From SZUA-309 sp965230005 (lineage in GTDB: Bacteria > Pseudomonadota > Gammaproteobacteria > Pseudomonadales > Azotimanducaceae), in contig OZ245934.1 of assembly GCA_965230005.1 (NCBI GenBank), positions 868,001 to 932,000 on the forward strand: a stretch of 64,000 bases of DNA, given 5' to 3'. How positions within the stretch are numbered: the first letter of the stretch is position 1; each line of letters begins with the position of its first letter. The notes under the pieces were generated by a model. It made no database searches, was not told where the DNA came from, and was given only the letters and a program-made list of their open reading frames with translations. This document shows positions 59,976-64,000 of this stretch, in pieces. Both the position numbers and the translations under genes were made by a program.

Positions 59976-60965
59976 TCAGCCTTCCGTTTCCACCTCGAGG
60001 TTCTCGAGGAAGCGGGAACGGAACGTCTTGCCGAAATCGCGCGTCAGCAGCGTGATAGTGCCATCATTCGGACCCCGATGCAGGACCGAGGAGAGCTCAA
60101 CGAGGCTGTCGTCTACCTGGGCGCGGATCTGTATCTCAAAAAACTCACTCGCGACGCCAATGGCATCGGTGGCCGCCGCGAGCTCCGGCACCTCGGCCGT
60201 GATCTGGTTCACATCCTCATAGAGGCGCTCAGCCTGTACCAGCGCTTCCACCTGGGCGGGGGCCAGCGATGGATTAAGCGAGGCGATAACGTGCGGGCTC
60301 GCTGTGTTGACGTTGATCTTGAGCACATCCGTCGGCAGCACACACACGTGCGGTTCAATCTGCGCGTAAAGATCCCGATCCATTTCCCGCACCATGCGCA
60401 GCTCGCTCACATGCATGGCGAACTGATCGGCTGTCCGGTGCGCGAACTCACCGAGCAGATACTCGCCGTCTTCGGCGCCGAAGCCGGAGACCTCCTGATC
60501 GGGATCGATCCAGTCGAGCCAGGTCTCCGCCAGCGGTTCCGGCAGATTCAGATTTCGGAGCAGCGTCTTGAAGCGCGTGAGGTTGATGCGCCCCGCCGCT
60601 GCGCCGGTGGCCGTCGAGGCCACGGCGTTGAGATTGAAACAGGCGTTCAGATCCCGCACCTGAATCTCGATGAACCCGTTGTCTACTTCCAGGGGTGGCA
60701 AAGGCTGCGCCCAGACTTCCGTCAGGTTGTCCACGGCACCGGTATCCATCCATTCCTGGCGAAGCACCTGGCGTGCGAATGCCTCAGCACCGAGCGCGTA
60801 CTGCAGCGCCTGATCACCGGCGAAGGTCTGCCGGGCCTGCGCGACGAGCAGGGTCTGACGACCCACGAGCTGATACACGAGCGCCGAAAGCAGCGCCAGA
60901 ATCAGCAGCACGGAAAGTAGAACAACGCCGCGTTGCCCGAGTGGGATGCCGATTCGGTTGCCCAT
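59976..60965 (-). CDS. gspK: Type II secretion minor pseudopilin K
   Basis: This is the largest minor pseudopilin, 329 residues, placed at the tip of the pseudopilus. The N-terminus GQRGVVLLSVLLILALLSALVYQLVGRQ is the prepilin-type helix with the processing site before the V/F position. The body has FIEIQVRDLNACFNLNAV and WLDWIDPDQEVSGFGAEDGEYL, the GspK calcium-binding region. Its ATG overlaps the gspJ stop (TGATG). Confidence 0.93.
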   Translation of the reverse strand: MGNRIGIPLGQRGVVLLSVLLILALLSALVYQLVGRQTLLVAQARQTFAGDQALQYALGAEAFARQVLRQEWMDTGAVDNLTEVWAQPLPPLEVDNGFIEIQVRDLNACFNLNAVASTATGAAAGRINLTRFKTLLRNLNLPEPLAETWLDWIDPDQEVSGFGAEDGEYLLGEFAHRTADQFAMHVSELRMVREMDRDLYAQIEPHVCVLPTDVLKINVNTASPHVIASLNPSLAPAQVEALVQAERLYEDVNQITAEVPELAAATDAIGVASEFFEIQIRAQVDDSLVELSSVLHRGPNDGTITLLTRDFGKTFRSRFLENLEVETEG

Positions 60966-61693
60966 CAGACTTCCGCGCCTGTATCGACCGGCACGTCGTC
61001 ATCCGGCTGGGCAGGCGCTTCCGGAGGCTGCTCGGGATCCGTACCCGGATCTGCACCCGGCCCGCCGGGAACGCCCACGTTCACCGTTGCATCGGGGTTC
61101 GGCACCGGCCAGATCCGCTCCACGACGCCGAAGGGGGCCGCATCGATTCGAAGAATCACCGCGGCCAGCTGCAGATTCGGGTCGTTGCGAAAGTCGCCAG
61201 CCGGCGGCCAGAAACTGTACTCGTTACCAGCCCGGTCCAGGGCAAAGAACTCCGCCTGCGTGACCCCGGAGAGGAGCTTCTGCAGCTGCGGCTCCGAATC
61301 CGGCGCCCGATCGAGAACCATCCAGTAGGCGCGAAAGAGCGTATCGTCCTGCACGATGTAGCCAACCCGCTGGAGCTCTGCGCGCGGCCGACCAAGGGGA
61401 TTCCGCCAGCCGAAGCGCGTGAACTCGATCATGCCGTCCGCACCGATCATGAGCGCTTCCATCGGGTCTCCGAGCTGATCCCTTACCCCCCGACCCGCAA
61501 GCTGCAGCAGGTCCCGCTGCAGGATCTGCATGGAGCGCTGCACTTCCGCGAGTCGCGCGCCGCGTTCCGAAAGCACCTGGTTGTTCTCGAGGACCCGGCT
61601 GACGATCTGCGCACCAATGAGACCGATGATGGCGAAGATCCCAAGGACCACCAGCACCTCAATGAGCGTGAAGCCGTTCCCACGCCTGCGCAT
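60965..61693 (-). CDS. gspJ: Type II secretion minor pseudopilin J
   Basis: This is a minor pseudopilin of 242 residues. From the ATG at 61693 it begins MRRRGNGFTLIEVLVVLGIF with a prepilin peptidase site at G-FTLIE. A longer open frame to 61828 is antisense shadow. Mid-protein features include LQRDLLQLAGRGVRDQLGDPMEALMIG, expected for GspJ. A Pro/Asp-rich C-terminal tail (about 45 residues with PGGPGADPGTDPEQPPE) is longer than in well-studied members. It overlaps gspI by 1 bp. Confidence 0.92.
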   Translation of the reverse strand: MRRRGNGFTLIEVLVVLGIFAIIGLIGAQIVSRVLENNQVLSERGARLAEVQRSMQILQRDLLQLAGRGVRDQLGDPMEALMIGADGMIEFTRFGWRNPLGRPRAELQRVGYIVQDDTLFRAYWMVLDRAPDSEPQLQKLLSGVTQAEFFALDRAGNEYSFWPPAGDFRNDPNLQLAAVILRIDAAPFGVVERIWPVPNPDATVNVGVPGGPGADPGTDPEQPPEAPAQPDDDVPVDTGAEV

Positions 61694-62118
61694 CAGTAGC
61701 GCCCTATGAAAGCAATGATGGAATCGATCGGCCCCACGGGCCGGTCGTCGACGACTTCGAAGGTCTCGACTTCCACCCGGCGCAGCCAGGGGTGCGTTGT
61801 GTCCGAGACCTGTACCTCCAGCCGCCACTCCCGGTCACCCATGAAGACCCGCTCCGTGGAACGCCCGGTCGGCATCACCTCCTCCGTCGCCTGCGCCTGT
61901 ATACGGAGGCGGGTTAGATGGTTGTCCGTGACCCAGTGCGCGACGGTGCGCCGTTCGATGACGTAGGTCTGGTTGACGATCTCTCCCACCCTGGAAGAGA
62001 CGGCAAAGCCGAGTACCGAAAAAACAAGCAATGCCACCAGTACTTCGATGAGCGTGAAACCGCGAGCAGCAGCAGCGTTGTGGCGCTTCAGTTCTGGAAC
62101 TGGTTGTCGGCGGACCAT
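61693..62118 (-). CDS. gspI: Type II secretion minor pseudopilin I
   Basis: This is a minor pseudopilin of 141 residues. After an 18-residue leader, the prepilin site ARGFTLIEVLVALLVFSVLGFA begins the helix. The body has RTVAHWVTDNHLTRLRIQ, a conserved GspI segment, and ends SIIAFIGRY. A GTG one codon upstream of the ATG at 62118 is also possible. The junctions with gspH and gspJ are both TGATG one-base overlaps, so translation is coupled. Confidence 0.93.
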   Translation of the reverse strand: MVRRQPVPELKRHNAAAARGFTLIEVLVALLVFSVLGFAVSSRVGEIVNQTYVIERRTVAHWVTDNHLTRLRIQAQATEEVMPTGRSTERVFMGDREWRLEVQVSDTTHPWLRRVEVETFEVVDDRPVGPIDSIIAFIGRY

Positions 62119-62639
62119 CACAACAGCGCCCCGTCATCCCGGCTCGCCTCCACCTGTGACAATCCATCGGTGGTGAGGGCCCAGGGCGGCGCCCGCCACT
62201 CGGGCTCGAGCAGGAGGCGGAACGGCGTGATCTCACCGCTCGAAAAAATCAGGATCTGTGGCAGATCGTCGTTTTCATCGAACGGCAGGAAGTCGAATTC
62301 CTCGAGATCGAGAGACAGGGTCACTAGGGCTGGAAGGTCAGCCCGATCGAACGGTCGGCCAGTCTGCTCTACCCAGATGGATTGCTCGGGATCAAACTCG
62401 GCGAAGCGATAGGTGTCGGGCTCAACGTAGATTCCCCACTCTCGGTTTCGAGTGAGCGCATGCTGGCGGGCCAGTTCAATTCGTATCGCCAGCCGTTCGG
62501 CGGCGCCGCGCAAGGTCTGTTCCTGATCGGAGCCCGTGAAAGATAGCATCACCGTGCCGGTCAGCACCGCAAGGATCGTCAGGACCACGAGCACTTCGAG
62601 CAGCGTGAACCCCAGGGATCGTTGAACGCTAACGCGCAC
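62118..62639 (-). CDS. gspH: Type II secretion minor pseudopilin H
   Basis: This is a minor pseudopilin of 173 residues starting with GTG. A short leader ends at LG-FTLLEVLVVLTILAVL, the prepilin helix. SGSDQEQTLRGAAERLAIRIELARQHALTRNREWGIYV-like sequence is the classical GspH feature, including AIRIELARQHALTRNREWG. It sits between gspG (127 bp upstream) and gspI. Confidence 0.93.
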   Translation of the reverse strand: MRVSVQRSLGFTLLEVLVVLTILAVLTGTVMLSFTGSDQEQTLRGAAERLAIRIELARQHALTRNREWGIYVEPDTYRFAEFDPEQSIWVEQTGRPFDRADLPALVTLSLDLEEFDFLPFDENDDLPQILIFSSGEITPFRLLLEPEWRAPPWALTTDGLSQVEASRDDGALL

Positions 62640-62766
62640 GGGGTTTTCTCTCAGGGCGAGGGAACCCGATGTCTGAAGTCGATCGCTCAGCTAGAGCGCG
62701 CATCGCGGTCCTCATGATCGTTTCCGCCTGATGTTCGAAGGGCGGAAGAGCCATCGCTCTCGACGG

Positions 62767-63240
62767 TCAGAGATCGTCGTAATGAATGTCGGCGTTCAGC
62801 CCGTCCCCCCCTTCGGAGCCATCGGCGCCGAGAGAAAAGAGACTGAAGGCATCCCCGCTGCGCTCGTAGATGTAAGGTGAACCCCAGGGATCCGTCGGCA
62901 GCTGCTTGATGTAGCCATCGGGGCTGTAGTTTTTCGGCTCCGGAAAACCAGCAGGCTTGCTGACCAGCGCCTCGAGGCCCTGCTCCGTAGATGGATAGAC
63001 GAAATTGTCCAGCCGATAGATGTCCAGCGCATTCGCAAGGGAACGGATATCACTCTCGGCCGCTGTGATGCGGGCCTGATCCGGACGCCCCAGCAGGTTC
63101 GGCACGATGATGGCGCCGAGAATACCGACGATCACCACAACCACAAGGATCTCGATCAATGTGAAACCGCTTGCGCGAGCAAGGGGGCTGCGGCCGTCGT
63201 GTCTTGTCTGACGCCCGGGGGTACTGCTAATGACGCTCAT
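62767..63240 (-). CDS. gspG: Type II secretion major pseudopilin G
   Basis: This is the main pseudopilus subunit of 157 residues. A long leader of about 25 residues ends at ASG-FTLIEILVVVVIVGILGAI. The body has PNLLGRPDQARITAAESDI, NALDIYRLDN, YPSTEQGLEALV and KQLPTDPWGSPYIY, and the calcium loop LFSLGADGSEGGDGLNADI at the end. These are all signature elements. The gap to gspF is 107 bp. Confidence 0.97.
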   Translation of the reverse strand: MSVISSTPGRQTRHDGRSPLARASGFTLIEILVVVVIVGILGAIIVPNLLGRPDQARITAAESDIRSLANALDIYRLDNFVYPSTEQGLEALVSKPAGFPEPKNYSPDGYIKQLPTDPWGSPYIYERSGDAFSLFSLGADGSEGGDGLNADIHYDDL

Positions 63241-63347
63241 GTTCTTCTCACTTACTCATTCGTTGCTGCGGGTCTGTGCCGTCTGAGATCTCTGCTTAAG
63301 GCCGCGTGTTGCTGTCGACGCGCCTCAGCCGCCACCGGCTTTTCGGC

Positions 63348-64000
63348 TCAGACCAGCTGATTCATCGTCAATATAGGCAACAGTATGGCCATAACGATGA
63401 ACATAACCAGCACGGCCATCACAACCAGCATCGCCGGCTCGAAGAGCCGCACGAGGGTCGTGACGATCCGTTCCACTTCCGTCTGCTGGTAGACGGCCAC
63501 CTTCTCCAGCATGGCGTCCAGCTCGCCGCTCGACTCGCCGCTCGCCACCATGTGCAGCAACATGGGCGGGAAGTAGCCGACTCCCTCGAGAGCCACGCGC
63601 AGGCTGGAACCTTCACTCACACGCTGGGTCGCATCGGCAAGGCGCCGCTTCAGGAACTCGTTCGACACGACTTCTGCAGCGATGTTCATACCCTCCACGA
63701 GGGGCACGCCGCTGCTCGATAAGATCGAAAGGGTGTTCGCATAGCGAGCGGCATTCGCCGAGCGGCTGATGCGGGACACCAGCGGCAGCGACAGTTTCCG
63801 CTTGTCCCAGGCGATCCGAACATTCGGTTGCTGCAGAAGCCAGCGGACCCCGATGGCGGCAACCACGGCGCCCAGCACGAGAAGCCACCACCAGGCCTGG
63901 GCGAATTCGGAAAGTCCGATCAGGATGCGCGTCGACAGCGGCAGCTCCTGACCCATGTTTTCGAGCACGCCAACCATGTCCGGCACCACATAGATCATCA
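63348..64000 (-). CDS. gspF: Type II secretion inner-membrane protein F (5' end outside the window)
   Basis: This is the C-terminal part of the polytopic platform protein GspF; 217 residues are visible. It shows the second GspF domain, with WDKRKLSLPLVSRISRSANAARYANTLSILSSSGVPLVEGM and the ending MAVLVMFIVMAILLPILTMNQLV. The frame stays open past the right edge, so an internal ATG at 63998 is not the true start. GspF is normally about 400 residues, so roughly the first half is missing. It is followed downstream by gspG. Confidence 0.95.
   Translation of the reverse strand, partial: MIYVVPDMVGVLENMGQELPLSTRILIGLSEFAQAWWWLLVLGAVVAAIGVRWLLQQPNVRIAWDKRKLSLPLVSRISRSANAARYANTLSILSSSGVPLVEGMNIAAEVVSNEFLKRRLADATQRVSEGSSLRVALEGVGYFPPMLLHMVASGESSGELDAMLEKVAVYQQTEVERIVTTLVRLFEPAMLVVMAVLVMFIVMAILLPILTMNQLV

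Noticed and set aside
61694..61828. Longer gspJ start
   Set aside because: It overlaps gspI coding sequence; the prepilin leader requires the start at 61693.
1..64000. tRNA, rRNA, transposases, integrases or prophage genes
   Set aside because: I looked in the intergenic regions and among the ORFs and saw no supportable example.

Overview
The window looks like chromosome of a GC-rich, probably aquatic gammaproteobacterium. The basis is the protein families: aerobic HemF, a GspF-M type II secretion operon, an exosortase/PEP-CTERM system, and a response regulator/histidine kinase pair of the type called the proteobacterial dedicated sortase system. The species cannot be named from the sequence. 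I saw no rRNA, tRNA, CRISPR array, transposase or integrase.

Left part (1-15.9 kb) is ordinary GC-rich housekeeping sequence. It holds a partial metallo-beta-lactamase-fold hydrolase, hemF, a two-component pair whose kinase has a carbohydrate-binding-like sensor region, and a 56-residue small gene. It also holds pnuC with a NadR-like kinase, an APH-fold phosphotransferase, a VWA protein, a sirtuin, a PEP-CTERM secreted protein behind a sigma-54-like promoter, a CPT-like kinase next to a phosphopantetheinyl transferase, a NupC transporter, threonine aldolase, an orphan ExbD and an SMP-30 hydrolase.

Middle part (16.3-56.3 kb) is a 40-kb exopolysaccharide locus. By eye it is visibly richer in A+T, mainly from about 21 to 48 kb, and uses many TTG and GTG starts. 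It starts with an XrtA-type chain-length determinant and ends with the exosortase. In between are the four dTDP-rhamnose genes, a sugar aminotransferase, about nine glycosyltransferases, two sulfotransferases, a pyruvyl transferase, a methyltransferase, an O-antigen-ligase-like polymerase, two flippases and two polyprenyl-phosphate sugar transferases. Also embedded are three exported proteins: an FG-GAP lipoprotein, a 2385-residue protein with a glucose/sorbosone-dehydrogenase propeller and almost identical 602-residue internal repeats, and a secreted protein with a chitobiase C-terminal-type domain. The likely product is a rhamnose-containing, sulfated and pyruvylated acidic exopolysaccharide with its own matrix proteins. 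PEP-CTERM proteins such as the one at 10.0 kb would be processed by the exosortase.

Right part (56.3-64 kb) holds a small exported protein built of 11-residue repeats, an unrecognised protein, a short DUF1631-like protein, and the type II secretion genes gspF (partial), G, H, I, J, K, L and M on the minus strand. These are tightly coupled and run in from beyond the right edge.
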